64,000 nucleotides of DNA from Bin80 sp964291275. GTDB taxonomy: Bacteria > Bacteroidota > Rhodothermia > Rhodothermales > Bin80. Both the position numbers and the translations under genes were made by a program. Where the stretch lies: the NCBI GenBank assembly GCA_964291275.2, contig OZ219800.1, positions 1 to 64,000 on the forward strand. The letters run 5' to 3'. Positions within the stretch are counted from its first letter, which is position 1. Every line of letters begins with the position of its first letter. The notes below the pieces were generated by a model that was given only the letters and a program-made list of their open reading frames with translations, was not told where the DNA came from and did no database searches. Positions 1 to 10,392 of this stretch are shown in pieces.

Positions 1-3000
1 ACGGCGGTTTGGGATGCAGCGCCGATGGTCACTTTGAGTGCGTCACCGCTTTCGGTAGTTGAGGGGGGTACGATTACGGTAACAGCAACACTATCGGAGG
101 AGTTGCCGAACCCGGTGACGATTGATTTGACGGATACGCACGTAACGACGGAACCGGCGGATTATGTTCCCCTTGTGAGCATCACGATTGCCGGTGGAGA
201 GCTGACGGGGTCGGGGGATTTGGTGACGGTTGATGATGATATTGCTGAATCGGACGAGACGTTCACGCTTGCACTGGGGGATTTGCCTGCGGGGTTGGCC
301 CCTGGGGATCCGTCTTTGGTGGAGCTCACGATTTTGGATGATGGAGATATTCCTCCTCCGGCAGAGGTATCCCTGTCCGTGGATCCGGAAGAGATTGACG
401 AGGGGGGATCGATTACGGTGGTGCTGCAGTTGAGCGAAGTATTAACGACCGATGTCGTGGTTCCGTTGACGTATCCTCCGGGGACGACTGCGGAACCGGA
501 AGATTACACGGCGCTTGGGAGTGTGACCATACCTGGTGGTCAGAACACGGGAACGGGTCAGATTGCGACTGTTGTGGACACCGATACCGAAGACGAGACC
601 TTTATCGTGGCCTGGGGGAGTCTGCCATTGGAGCTGGTGGCGGGCAGAGAGACATCGCAGTTGGTGACGATCCGGGATATTTTTCCACCGAGGGACGTGC
701 GTTTACATCTGTCGGCGACGCCCAATCCGGTTGATGAGGGTGATGAGGTCACGTTGACGGTGGAGCTGGCGGAGGCGTTGTTGACGGCGGTGACGATCCC
801 GTTGGTGTTGACCGATATCACTGCGGATGGGCAGGATTACCGGGCATCTTCGCCGGCCAGGTGGAGATCGAGGCCGGGGGTACGCGCGGGACTTATGTGG
901 TTTCCATTCTCCAGGATCATGTTGCGGAGGGAAGCGAGACGTTCACGGTGGCGTTCGGCACGCTGCCGGATGGCGTGGTGGACGGGGATCCGCCGGAAGA
1001 AGTGAAGGTAACGATCATGGACGACGATGAGGCGGGAATTGACGCACCGCCCTCCGTATCGATATTGGAGGGAAGTACAGGAGCCTTCGAGGTTTCGCTG
1101 ACCTCGGAGCCCCTGGATGCGGTAACGCTGACGCTGACCGGTTATTCGGGGAGCGACCTGACCCCGACCCCTCCGAGTCTGATCTTCACACCCGGAGACT
1201 GGAGTCAGTCCGGCAGGTGATGCTGATCGCTGCGGAGGATCTTGATTTTGCTGATGATGAGGTGGCGTTGATCCTATCTGCGACCGGGGGCGACTACACG
1301 GGCAAGGAGGTTCGGGTTCGGGTGACCATCAGGGACAATGACAAGCCGGATATTAATGTCCCTGCACTGGTGACGGTTGAGGAAGGGGGCTTGCAGACCT
1401 TTGCGGTTGCGCTCACCACCGAGCCTTCCGGCAACGTGACGGTGACGCTCCCCGCTGTTATGGGGGATCTATCGCTATCTCCAGCGAATCTGACGTTCAC
1501 GCCGGGTAGCTGGGATACGCCCATACGGTCACCCTGATGGCGGACGAGGATGAGGATTTTGAGGATGATCAAGAGGCGATCACCTTGATCGCCAGCGGGG
1601 GCGGTTATACGGGCGTAACGCGTTCAGTCGAGGTCACGATCAGGGACAATGATGAGCCGGATATCGTGGCCGTGACGGAAGTGACGATGGAAGAGGGGGG
1701 GATACACCCGTTTGGTGTCAGTCTATCCGCCCGGCCATCGGGTTCGGTGGAGGTGTCTTTTAGTGGGCATGCGGGAACGCAGCTGACGCTGGACCGGAGC
1801 CTGCTCACCTTCACGACCACGAACTGGAACATTCCCCAGACGGTGATGCTGACCGCAGGGGAGGACGACAATGACTTTGGGACGGATCATGTGGAGCTGA
1901 TGCTCGCGGCATTTGGCGGCGGTTACGACAATATTACCCATACAACCAGTGTCACGATCACCGATAACGATGAGCGTGCGCGTCCGCTGGAGCTTTCCAT
2001 CTATGATCAGCGGGGATCGGAGATGCGGGTACCCTCCGCTTGGACATAGAGTTGAGTCAAGCAACCGACAAGACGGTAACGGTGCAGTATGAGACGGTGG
2101 ATGTGGAGGCTGAGGCGGGTGTGGACTATACGGCATCACGCGGGATTGTGATTTTTGGTCCGGGATCAACCCGGGGAACGATTATGATTGACCTTGTGGA
2201 TGACAGCATTCTGGAGGAGATGGAGCGGTTGAGGTAACGCTGTCGAGTCCTCGGAATGCAATCATTGCGCGTGGTACGGGAACGGGCACCATACTGGACA
2301 ATGACGGGGGCGCGTATCTTCGGATAGATGATGCGCTGGCGCTGGAAGAGGAGCGGGTGGTCCAGTTCCGGGTATTGCTGTCGCATCCGCAGTCCCCGGA
2401 TGGTATCGGCGACCTACCGGACGCAGGATGGGACGGCGAAGGCGGGGGAGGGACTATGCGGCATCTTCGGGGGTGGTGATGCTGCCTCCCGGGAGCACGG
2501 AAGCCGTGATAGGCCGTTCCGCTCTTGAAGGATGGGTTGGACTGGCGGGAGGAGACGTTCACTGGTCCATCTGGTGTCTTCGAAGCAGGTGAAGCTTGGG
2601 AAGTCGGTGGGGGGTGGCGACGATTCAGGAGTCGACCACGGCAGGTGAGGGGATCCTGGAGGCTTATGCCGCGCGATTTGTGCGGGACGTTCTCAAACGC
2701 AGGTCGTCCGATGCATTGGGGGAGCGGTTCCGTTCAGGGACGACGGGTGCGTCTTGTGGCGCGGCAGCGCGCGCAGAGATGGCGCAGCTTTGGCACGCGT
2801 CTTCTTCATGGGATCCATCTCTGGGCGAGTTGTTGGCGGGATGCCGGATGTCGGCGATCCCCTACCGTGATTCGTTGAGCGTGTGGGGGCGGGGTGCGTT
2901 CCGGCATTTCAATGGTCGGGATGTGGATGCGTTGACACTCGATGGGGAAGTCACGACGGGGATGTTGGGGTTGGACTATCGTTGGAAGCGGGTATTGGCG

Positions 3001-3897
3001 GGCGTGCTTTTTGCGCACAGTCAGGGGGACGGTTCATTTGAGGTGATTGAGCAGTCGGGCGCGATCACAGCGGGGTTGACGGGCATCTATCCGTATGTAT
3101 CGTATGCCCGTGCGGGATGGGATGTATGGTTGAGTGCAGGCATGGGACGCGGGCAGGCGAAGGTACTGGAACTTGAAGGCGATCTGGTATCCCGGTTTGG
3201 TGCGATGGGGGTACAGGGGGCATTGGTGTCAAGCGGTGCGGTTGGGTTGAGCTACCATGGAGATATACTGGTAACGGATGCCGAGATCAAGGCGCATGGT
3301 GTGGAGGCGGAGGTGTATCGTGTACGGGCCGGCGTGGAAGCAAATGCAAGGCTCGGCGATGGATTGCGTCCGTACGTAATGGCAAATGTGCGTCGCGATG
3401 GCGGGAGTGCGGAGACGGGGGTGGGCCTGGAGTTTGGCGGAGGGGTACGGGTTGTGTATCCGGCGTGGCGTTTGCGGGGGGAGGTGCACACCCAGGGACT
3501 GGTGATGCATACCGCGGAGGCGTTCACCGAGTGGGGATTCTCGGGATCGCTGCAGGTGGGCATGGAATTGGAGGGGTTGATGGTGCGTGTGCGGCCATCG
3601 TGGGGACGGGGACACGGGATGCGACTGAATCGTCAGCAGACAATTTTGGATGCAGTGCCACTGGGAACTCACACGCATCGGACCGAGCTGGAACTGGGAT
3701 ACGGTATTCCGTGGAGAAAGGGCTCGGCCCGGCCTGTCATGGGGGTGACCCAGTCACGGCAGGGTACGATATACCGGTTCGGTGGCGAACTCCGCCCATG
3801 GGAACAACTGACCTTCTCAGTCTATGGACTGGCACATGGCCACAAAAATGCAATGGATGACATCGGAGTGAATCTGAGAGGAATTCTTCAATATTAG
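1..3897 (+). pseudogene. Calx-beta repeat surface protein with autotransporter-like barrel, 5' partial, multiply frameshifted
   Basis: The reading frame enters from outside the window. Translating in pieces gives successive Calx-beta-type modules of about 100 residues, each ending in a VTIxDND-like strand, across roughly 25-2580. To keep the homology the frame must change about ten times: near 860, 1205, 1520, 2020, 2228, 2395, 2450, 2515, 2563 and 2595. Most of these look like single-base gains or losses in short homopolymers. The last part (about 2596-3897) is open and reads as a beta-barrel with many alternating strands, ending in an aromatic residue (LQY) as outer-membrane barrels do. Family knowledge: Calx-beta arrays plus a C-terminal barrel form large self-displayed adhesins. 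Inference: a decayed adhesin, or an intact one spoiled by indel errors. Calx-beta assignment is firm; the barrel assignment is moderately firm. Confidence 0.75.
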
Positions 3898-3934
3898 CAG
3901 CCTATGTATAAAGTAGAGAGTCTAGGAATCCTAG

Positions 3935-3975
3935 GGTTCTACCACGAATATTGTGGATAGAACCAAATGGTTTTT
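3935..3975 (+). terminator. Candidate intrinsic terminator after the Calx-beta gene
   Basis: Arms GGTTCTA (3935-3941) and TAGAACC (3958-3964) pair. CCAC/GTGG extends the stem with one bulged A and a 7-base loop. A T5 tract lies at 3971-3975, a few bases after the stem. It sits 38 bases past the stop of the barrel gene. A separate small palindrome, CTAGGAATCCTAG, lies just upstream at 3922-3934. Confidence 0.5.
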
Positions 3976-4047
3976 GCATCCAGATGTGGTATCTTATTGG
4001 CGGGACTTGTAATTCATTATAGGTCCACGAAATTTGAGACCTTACCA

Positions 4048-7000
4048 ATGAAATATGTCTCATGCGTATTTGCAGGGATGGTGTTTGCAATGTCGGCATG
4101 GGGGCAATCTAGATCGGAGGGATGTCCTTCAAGCCTGCAGGTGGTTGCGGGGATGTCCTCGCTGATTGACTGTGCTTTGCAGACGGAATTTCACACATAT
4201 CAGTGGACAAGTAAGGATCCGTCTTGGCTGGCCTACTTGAGTGACGTAACCGCGGCGGCCCCCCATTTCCATGCGCCTGTGGAGGTTGAAATGCCTTACC
4301 ACATAGTGTACAGTCGTCTGGTTTTTGATGACGAGGGAGCGGTTGTGGATCAGGGAGTGATTTCAATTTCTGTCCATCGGTCGGGGAATCTGTGGTGTTG
4401 GAAGACGTGCAGCGTTCATGGTCAGGGAGTACAGCGTCTATGGATATCTCGTCTGATGGGATATCAGAGCCAGCGGAAAGTGAGGTGCTTTTTTTGCGCT
4501 GTGTGCCGCAAATCACAGCTAATAGTGGGGAGATGGTAGAGATTCCATGTACCGGGCTTCATTCATCGGAGGGACTGCTGGAGTACCGGGTTGAGTTGGA
4601 CTGGCCTCCGCACAGTGAGACAAAATTTCTTGGCGTGGGGGCGTTCAACTATTCTGTTCGTGCCCCCGTGATTCATGAGACCGCATCCGTTCGTATGCTT
4701 GAGATCATTGCCCAGGTTCCGGGAGCGGAGCAGGAGGTCTCCGTGCCTGTGGAGGTTCATGTTGTTAATCGGGCACCGATGCTCACCTGCGAGGATCTCG
4801 TTATAGACGAGGCCATGGATGCGGAGATTCCATGTTCGGTCATGTCGGAACAGGCGGTCCGGGTTCAGCTCATCTCCCAGCCTGCTCTGATACAGCCGAG
4901 GATCTACGACCACTGGCCAGGATTGGTGATTCCAGAGGTTGAGCGGGATACGTCTTTTGCGGTCACGGTTCGTGCGTTTGCGGAAAATCAGGTGGTGCAA
5001 AGGGTGTTTACGGTGATGGTTCGGAATACATCGGGATCTATGGATTTCGGGATTGAATGTGATCCGGTGCGGCGGGAAGTCTACGAGGGAGACACGGCCT
5101 TTGACATTGTGTGTGGCACGATTGACAGTCCCACGGATGAGTTAAGTTGGTCTTGGTCGGCTGAAGGAGACACTCCGCTTGAGCTATTAGAGCCGTACCT
5201 GATAGGTGATGATCTTGGGACGGCCACGTTTCATGTGCCGAAGGATGTGACGCAGGACACTTTTTACGAGTATACAGTTACGGCAACCCATGATGATGCT
5301 GGAACATCCAATCGGGTGATTATCTCAATAACGGTTCTGGAGAAACCGGACATTGCTGTGGTTTGCGAGGATTCACGGGCTCGTACGGGAGATCCGCCAC
5401 TTCGGCTTATGTGCACAGCCAGCAACTCCAAGGGGATCCCCTTGACCTACCAGTGGAATTGGATGCCAAGCGAACGGCTTTCGGATCCTGCTGTGGCAAC
5501 GCCGTTGTTTGAGGTTCCGGCGGATCAGCAGGAATTGGTACAGGACTATGTGTATGAGGTCACGGCCTCGGCGGACTTTGCTGATCCGCCAGCCACACCG
5601 ACTAGGGTGGTGGTGACGGTTCTCAAGAATCTGGGACCGCTGTCGGTGAACTGTAACAGTCCCATTGAGGTTTATGCGGGGTCACCGGAGGTGCCCCTAG
5701 ACTGCTCAATACCCGCGCCCGTACCGCCGGATCTCGTTTGGACCTGGGAGTTGGCAAACGGTACGGAGGACCTGCTGGTCCAGAGTACTGGCGGAGCGCC
5801 GCCAGTATTTCACACGCCGTCCTTGGTGACCAGCACCACCACTTGGACCTATCTGCTTCAAGTGGATGCGCCGCCGCACTACGAAATTTCCGCGCCGCAG
5901 CAGGTTGAAATTATCGTGTTTCCCCGTCCAGTGCTTTCCCTGGAGTGTCCACAGAGCGTGGAAGTCACTGTGGGACAATCCCCGCAACCGATTGCGTGTA
6001 GGGTGACCAATGATCAGGATCTGGATCTGGCATACCGTTGGCGTTGGACTCCGCCGACGCGGCTCTCAGACGCTGCGGCAGCAAGCCCTTTGTTTGAGGT
6101 ACCTCTCCGCCAGCGTGCGGTTTCGCTCACCTATCCGTATACGGTAACCGTCTGGGCTGATCTTGCAGATCCGGTGGAGGCATCCTTAGAGGTTACGGTA
6201 CTGAACCCCGCTACGTTGCCTTCAGAAGTAATGGAGGTTACGACATCCAGTCTGGACCTTGGCGTGGCAGGGCCGCAGGGGCAGGTAGTCTTGGATCCGG
6301 CGACAGAGCAGATGTCCGGGCAGATCTACGAAGGAGCCCCAAATGCTGGGCGGATGATGCTTCGGGCACAGGACAGTGTGACGGTGTCCTTGGAACAGCT
6401 ACGCTCCGTCGTATTACACCACTCGGAGCAGGATCGGACGCTGACGCTGGTTCCCGAGTGGGCCTATTCCGAGTCCTGCGTCCAATTTCTGGCGAACACC
6501 CAGGCTAGTCAGACCATACGGGTTCGTCTAGATCCCGGCGATTGCCATGTTATCCGTATCGGAGGGACCGCCTCCCTGGAAGGGGCCGCCCCAGGAACAT
6601 ATTCTGGGTATGCGGCCGTAGTCTTGACACTCAATGAGGTTGAGGAAATCTTCACGATCCCCGTCATGCTGACTGTTGGGGCCGCCCGGCAGGTGGTAGT
6701 GCTGGGCCCCTCCGGTGTCAGCTTCGAATCGGCTCAAGGCGCTACGTTATCCGGAGAGGAGCGGATTCAAATCTGGCCACAGGTCGCTGTGTTTGAATCT
6801 GGGCTCCGCCGTGTGACCTTTGAACTCCATAATCCATCCCTTTACCCGATGGAGGTGGAGGTTTCTACCACATTCGGGTACCGGGAGCATGGGGACAGCG
6901 GATCTATCCTGGTTGTTGATCCCGGCATGGGGCCGGACAACCTTGTAACGGCCTTGTCCGTGTATCCAGGAATCGTGGTACTATTGCCTGGCGAGACTAA

Positions 7001-7439
7001 ACAGGTTCAGTCTGCGATCACCGGACCGATGGAGGAGCGGGGCTACGCCGGGATGTTCAATTTTACCGTGACGCCGCGCAGCTATATTGATCAGCTTCGC
7101 ACGCCGGGCCCGGTGGGCCCGGCCCGGATCGTCTTTCAGATCCCGGCACTCTATATTCCAGACTCGGAACCCGCACTGCTTCGTGCGGATATGGAGTCGC
7201 AAACCGAGGAGGCCCTCATTGTTGTTTTTGAGACGGATACGGTCCCCTTTTACGGCCAGGTACTCGTCTTCGAAGACGGAGGCCGAGAGGTGGGACGCTC
7301 CGACCTTCTGGTCGTGACGCGCAGCCGAGTGCGTATTGCTCTGGAGGCCAGATCCCAAGGACCCTTTAGATTAAAATTCGAACCATACCCACCGAATCTT
7401 CGCCCCCCTGCCGATGTGCACCTTTTCAACGACTTGTGA
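4048..7439 (+). pseudogene. Exported Ig/PKD-like repeat protein with chaperone-like C-terminus (one frameshift near 4385)
   Basis: The N-terminal frame starts at 4048 with a signal peptide (MKYVSCVFAGMVFAMSAWG, cleavage before Q). It runs into a neighbouring frame near 4380-4390, at a GGGG run, and then stays open to 7439, giving about 1130 residues if joined. The body has at least four related modules of 90-100 residues with paired cysteines, spaced Y-x-W and YEVTASAD / YTVTVWAD strands, suggesting PKD- or Ig-like beta sandwiches. The last 200 residues differ: a strand reading FELHNPSLYPMEVEVS, then LLPGETKQVQ and GYAGMFNFTV, the layout of a periplasmic pilus-chaperone-type Ig fold. It is the first gene of the motor/usher cluster. 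Inference: a surface or periplasmic substrate or assembly factor of that system. The frameshift may be real or a sequence error. Confidence 0.6.
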
Positions 7440-7530
7440 GTTCGTGCAACCTGACATGATTACTGGTCACCGGTTTATGCAAGCGTTCCATTTGCTTCTC
7501 CACCGATGTATCGTGGAGATTAAGAGGGCG

Positions 7531-8238
7531 ATGCCCATTGCAATATTGCCGTATCTGTTTTGGGGCTCCATCGGTCTTGTGGGCATGGTCGGTCCGGTGC
7601 TCGGACAGACCGCAGAGGTGACCCAGCGGGTGATACCCGCTGCCGAAATGAGCAACTTGACGTTTCTTCGCACATTCCTTGAGGAGCAGTTCATTTTTCC
7701 CGAGGATACCGCGTACACGCATGCGTTATTCTTTGATCTCACGCGGGACGGATTTGGATCGAATGATATTCTGGTTCTCTACCCGGCAGAAGAGCAGTTT
7801 CTACTCGGCACCTACTTGCCGGAGCAGATGGCGGCAGTCCTAAGTACACAGGGTTTGTCCACAGATTATGTTCTGGTGACCTCGCGAGAACGTATTGGCA
7901 TGGTTGCGGAGGAGGCCAAACAGGAAATAAATCCCAAAAAAGCGCTTGCAGGTTCGTTCTTGGGATCTGCGCTGAACTATTATCCAAGCGGAGATTTTGA
8001 GGGCTATATCTCCCTGCAGGGCGACGATGTACGGGCCAGCTTCTGGGGCTATACCGAAGACTTGTGGCAGTATGCTGCTCCAGTGGCAAACCAGTGTGTG
8101 CAGCCCGGTACTGAGCCTATGATCCTGATGGCTCACAAACAACCAGAGATTCGTGCCTTTCTGGATGTAGATGGTTGTGTAGTGGTTGAATCCAGTACCA
8201 CTGCGGCACAAGTAACTTCACGTGAATGTAAAAAGTAG
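7531..8238 (+). CDS. Small exported protein of unknown function
   Basis: I chose the start at 7531 because it gives a clean signal peptide (MPIAILPYLFWGSIGLVGMVGPVLGQ). Upstream in-frame ATGs would place 39 unlikely residues before it. The mature part is about 210 residues, acidic, mixed alpha/beta, with only two cysteines near the C-terminus (NQCVQPG and DGCVVV) that could form a disulfide. I do not recognise a family. The gene lies 91 bases after the Ig-repeat gene and 2 bases before the first ExbD-like gene, so it is very likely co-transcribed with them. Inference: a periplasmic or outer-membrane accessory of the motor/usher cluster. Confidence 0.6.
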   Translation: MPIAILPYLFWGSIGLVGMVGPVLGQTAEVTQRVIPAAEMSNLTFLRTFLEEQFIFPEDTAYTHALFFDLTRDGFGSNDILVLYPAEEQFLLGTYLPEQMAAVLSTQGLSTDYVLVTSRERIGMVAEEAKQEINPKKALAGSFLGSALNYYPSGDFEGYISLQGDDVRASFWGYTEDLWQYAAPVANQCVQPGTEPMILMAHKQPEIRAFLDVDGCVVVESSTTAAQVTSRECKK

Positions 8239-8240
8239 TC

Positions 8241-8618
8241 ATGCAAGGAGATCGGTCGGATTTGATGGTGTTTATCGACCTTGGGTTTGTGCTTCTGGTC
8301 GGTTTTTTGATTTTGACGGAGACCACGCCCCGAATTAATGTAGCTCTGCCTGGAGAAGTCGAGGAGGTATCCACCCCAGAGCAAGAATCGGATGTGCTCA
8401 ATCTGCGCTTTAGCGGTACATCACGGTTTCTCGTAGATGACGGACAGGAGATTCTCTGCAACTCGGAGGGCCTTCAAGACCTAGTCTTATGTATGGAGCA
8501 ACAGTCGCGTACAGCAATCTTTGTGCTGATTCCTGAAGGGACTGCTCCTGTGCAGCACTTGGTTTCTCTTCTAGACTTGTGCCGGAAATACGACAGAACC
8601 TGTACCGTTCCGAACTGA
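8241..8618 (+). CDS. ExbD/TolR-like proton-motor subunit, copy 1
   Basis: 125 residues: a short cytoplasmic N-terminus, one membrane helix at about residues 9-26 (MVFIDLGFVLLVGFLIL) and a periplasmic domain. This is the ExbD/TolR plan. The aspartate in FIDLGF sits where ExbD proteins carry their conserved proton-handling aspartate at the start of the helix. The segment after the helix (INVALPG) matches the usual ExbD strand. The family pairs with ExbB/TolQ channel proteins to turn proton flow into motion of a TonB- or TolA-like partner. An ExbB-like gene (14407-15096) and a second ExbD-like gene (10027-10392) are in the same cluster. The ATG is 2 bases after the previous stop, implying translational coupling. 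Confidence 0.72.
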   Translation: MQGDRSDLMVFIDLGFVLLVGFLILTETTPRINVALPGEVEEVSTPEQESDVLNLRFSGTSRFLVDDGQEILCNSEGLQDLVLCMEQQSRTAIFVLIPEGTAPVQHLVSLLDLCRKYDRTCTVPN

Positions 8619-8984
8619 TTATGCCGAACATGTTGGGTCCTTTCTTGAATGTTAAGCATCGAATTCAGGATCATAGTCATGATTAATGTTGTTTGCCACA
8701 TCCACACTATGGAAGTACGATCCAGTACCTCTGTCGTCTTTTTACATTGCGTCTTTGCGGGAGTAACACAAGCCGATCTATAAGACCTGTGTCTATGTGG
8801 TTTACCGGGATGGTACTGCGGCAAAATTTGTCCGGGCGGGAGTCGTCCTCAAACGATGATGTTAAGTACGTTGGGGATGACTTCTGGACGGCAGGATTCC
8901 GTAAAAAATGTTGCTTTCCAAAAGGCCATTCATCTTACCTTACTGCTGTTTTCCGAATTCCTTAACAATACGATTTTTCCCCAA
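8619..8984 (+). other. 366-base gap inside the motor/usher cluster, no supportable gene
   Basis: Short open stretches exist on both strands, including one reading as a possible signal peptide from about 8680 (VVFLHCVFAGVTQA) that stops almost at once. None has family similarity that I can see. It could be a decayed small gene or an internal promoter/leader region ahead of the TonB-like gene. The rest of the cluster has gaps of 0-91 bases, so this gap is out of character. Confidence 0.4.
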
Positions 8985-10034
8985 ATGGAGCGGCCCTCTT
9001 TTTTTGAGGATTTTTCTCAATCCGATCGCAGTCTGACTGTGAGTTTGTTTACGGCGGTGATCGTCTGTATTGCTGTGGTGATCCATATTGTTCCCATGCC
9101 CACGCGCGCGGGTGTGGATCGGTCCCTTGAGAGTTTCGTTTTGGAATCCATGGCGATTGCGATGAATACTCCAGAGGAGATTGAACTGGAGGAGGTGACC
9201 GAAGATGTTGTTTTGGAGGAGGAGCCGGAGGTGACACTGGAGGATTTTGATGAATTGCTGTCTTCCTTTATGGATCTGTCTCTGTCTGATGTTCCTTCGT
9301 TAAATGAAGAGGGGCTGGAAACAAAGACTTCCCAATCGCTCCTCCAGACAGAACCGGAGCTGGATTTCGGGACCGAAGATGCCTTGGGGGGACTCGGGAC
9401 GGGTCGTACAGACCGGAACCCAGACCTGTTTCCGCAAGTCGAACGGAGCCCTGGGACGCTGTTGCGACCGAACATTGTATCGGGACTTTCAAGTTCCCCG
9501 GACATCCAGCTCACAGATGGCACCGGGGATGTGTCTGAGGGCGAACTCACGCTTCGGGAAGAGGATTCGGCCCGTCTTGGAACTCTTGAATCGGTGTACG
9601 AAGGCTTGGACCGGAGCACACTGACCCCCGACGAGGTCGCCCGTGAGGATGCTGTGGTGCTGTGGATGAAGGCCTCCCAAGGCATGTCGCTGGACCCCGC
9701 CATCCGGGCCTTGTTTAGATCAGCGGCCGCGGACTTGGTGTTCAAGGGCCCGGTCCTGTTGGACGGCCAGAACTGGACCTTGCAACTAGCCTATGCCCCC
9801 TCCAGCCGAACACTAAAGATCGCCTTGATCCAGGGCAGCATACTGTTTTACTTTATTGATCCGGGATTGCAAAACAGAGCCAATTACCACGAAAAGGGGC
9901 GTGTTGAGTTTGATGAAGACTCCCGGGTGGTATCCTTGGAATTGGAGGAGACATCTGTGCAAAGCCCGGACGCAATCCGTGTGTTCAACCTGTTTTTGTC
10001 ATGGTGGTCCAACGAGTCCCAGTCTAATGGATGA
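8985..10034 (+). CDS. TonB/TolA-like single-span inner-membrane protein with acidic linker
   Basis: I chose the start at 8985 (MERPSFFEDF); an earlier in-frame ATG at 8856 would add 43 residues unlike a normal N-terminus. There is one membrane helix at about residues 19-39 (SLFTAVIVCIAVVIHIVP). Next comes a strongly acidic stretch at about 55-100 (ELEEVTEDVVLEEEPEV), a Ser/Asp/Gly-rich linker, and a C-terminal folded region from about residue 220 (DPAIRALFRSAAADL, then a beta-rich end). A cytoplasmic tail, one span and a long periplasmic arm is the TonB/TolA plan, but the Pro/Lys-rich linker of TonB is replaced by an acidic one and no TonB_C motif is evident. Flanked by two ExbD-like genes and overlapping the second by 8 bases. 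Inference: the arm moved by the ExbB/ExbD motor. Confidence 0.5.
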   Translation: MERPSFFEDFSQSDRSLTVSLFTAVIVCIAVVIHIVPMPTRAGVDRSLESFVLESMAIAMNTPEEIELEEVTEDVVLEEEPEVTLEDFDELLSSFMDLSLSDVPSLNEEGLETKTSQSLLQTEPELDFGTEDALGGLGTGRTDRNPDLFPQVERSPGTLLRPNIVSGLSSSPDIQLTDGTGDVSEGELTLREEDSARLGTLESVYEGLDRSTLTPDEVAREDAVVLWMKASQGMSLDPAIRALFRSAAADLVFKGPVLLDGQNWTLQLAYAPSSRTLKIALIQGSILFYFIDPGLQNRANYHEKGRVEFDEDSRVVSLELEETSVQSPDAIRVFNLFLSWWSNESQSNG

Positions 10035-10392
10035 ATCTTTTGTTGACATTGTGCTGATTATTCTGGCTGCGCTGGTGGCGGTGGCCGTGATGCCGGAATT
10101 CAGTGTAGAGTTACCCGTAAGCACGGAGGTTCAGGAAGGTGCCACCGTGCTTACACCTTTGCAGATTTCCATGATGAACACCGGAAATTTGACGTATCTG
10201 AATTCCCTTAATGAAGAGGAGTCCCTTCCGTATGCGCGGTTGTACGATCTAGTTGTGGGGACACCGTCCACACGAATCGTCGAAATCCATGCCGATGAAG
10301 CGGCACCGGCCATATACCTGTTGGAGGTGAATCGGGTTATTCAGAGGGCCGGCAGGAACGCAGTCTTTTTGATTCAGGCAGAAAATGATTAA
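10027..10392 (+). CDS. ExbD/TolR-like proton-motor subunit, copy 2
   Basis: 121 residues with one helix close to the N-terminus (FVDIVLIILAALVAVAVM). The aspartate of VDIVLI is at the expected ExbD position and the typical post-helix strand FSVELPVS follows. The rest fits the ExbD periplasmic domain: a beta strand with TYLNS (compare the IYLNG type), a helix, and a final hydrophobic strand (AVFLIQ). The start codon lies inside the end of the TonB-like gene (8-base overlap) and its own end overlaps the lipoprotein gene by 8 bases, so all three are translated together. It diverges strongly from the first ExbD-like copy, suggesting a heteromeric ExbD pair as in TonB systems that use ExbD1/ExbD2. 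Confidence 0.7.
   Translation: MDESFVDIVLIILAALVAVAVMPEFSVELPVSTEVQEGATVLTPLQISMMNTGNLTYLNSLNEEESLPYARLYDLVVGTPSTRIVEIHADEAAPAIYLLEVNRVIQRAGRNAVFLIQAEND

Noticed and set aside
8693..8965. 90-codon frame in the gap before the TonB-like gene
   Set aside because: No family similarity, odd composition, no ribosome-binding site; cannot be told from chance.
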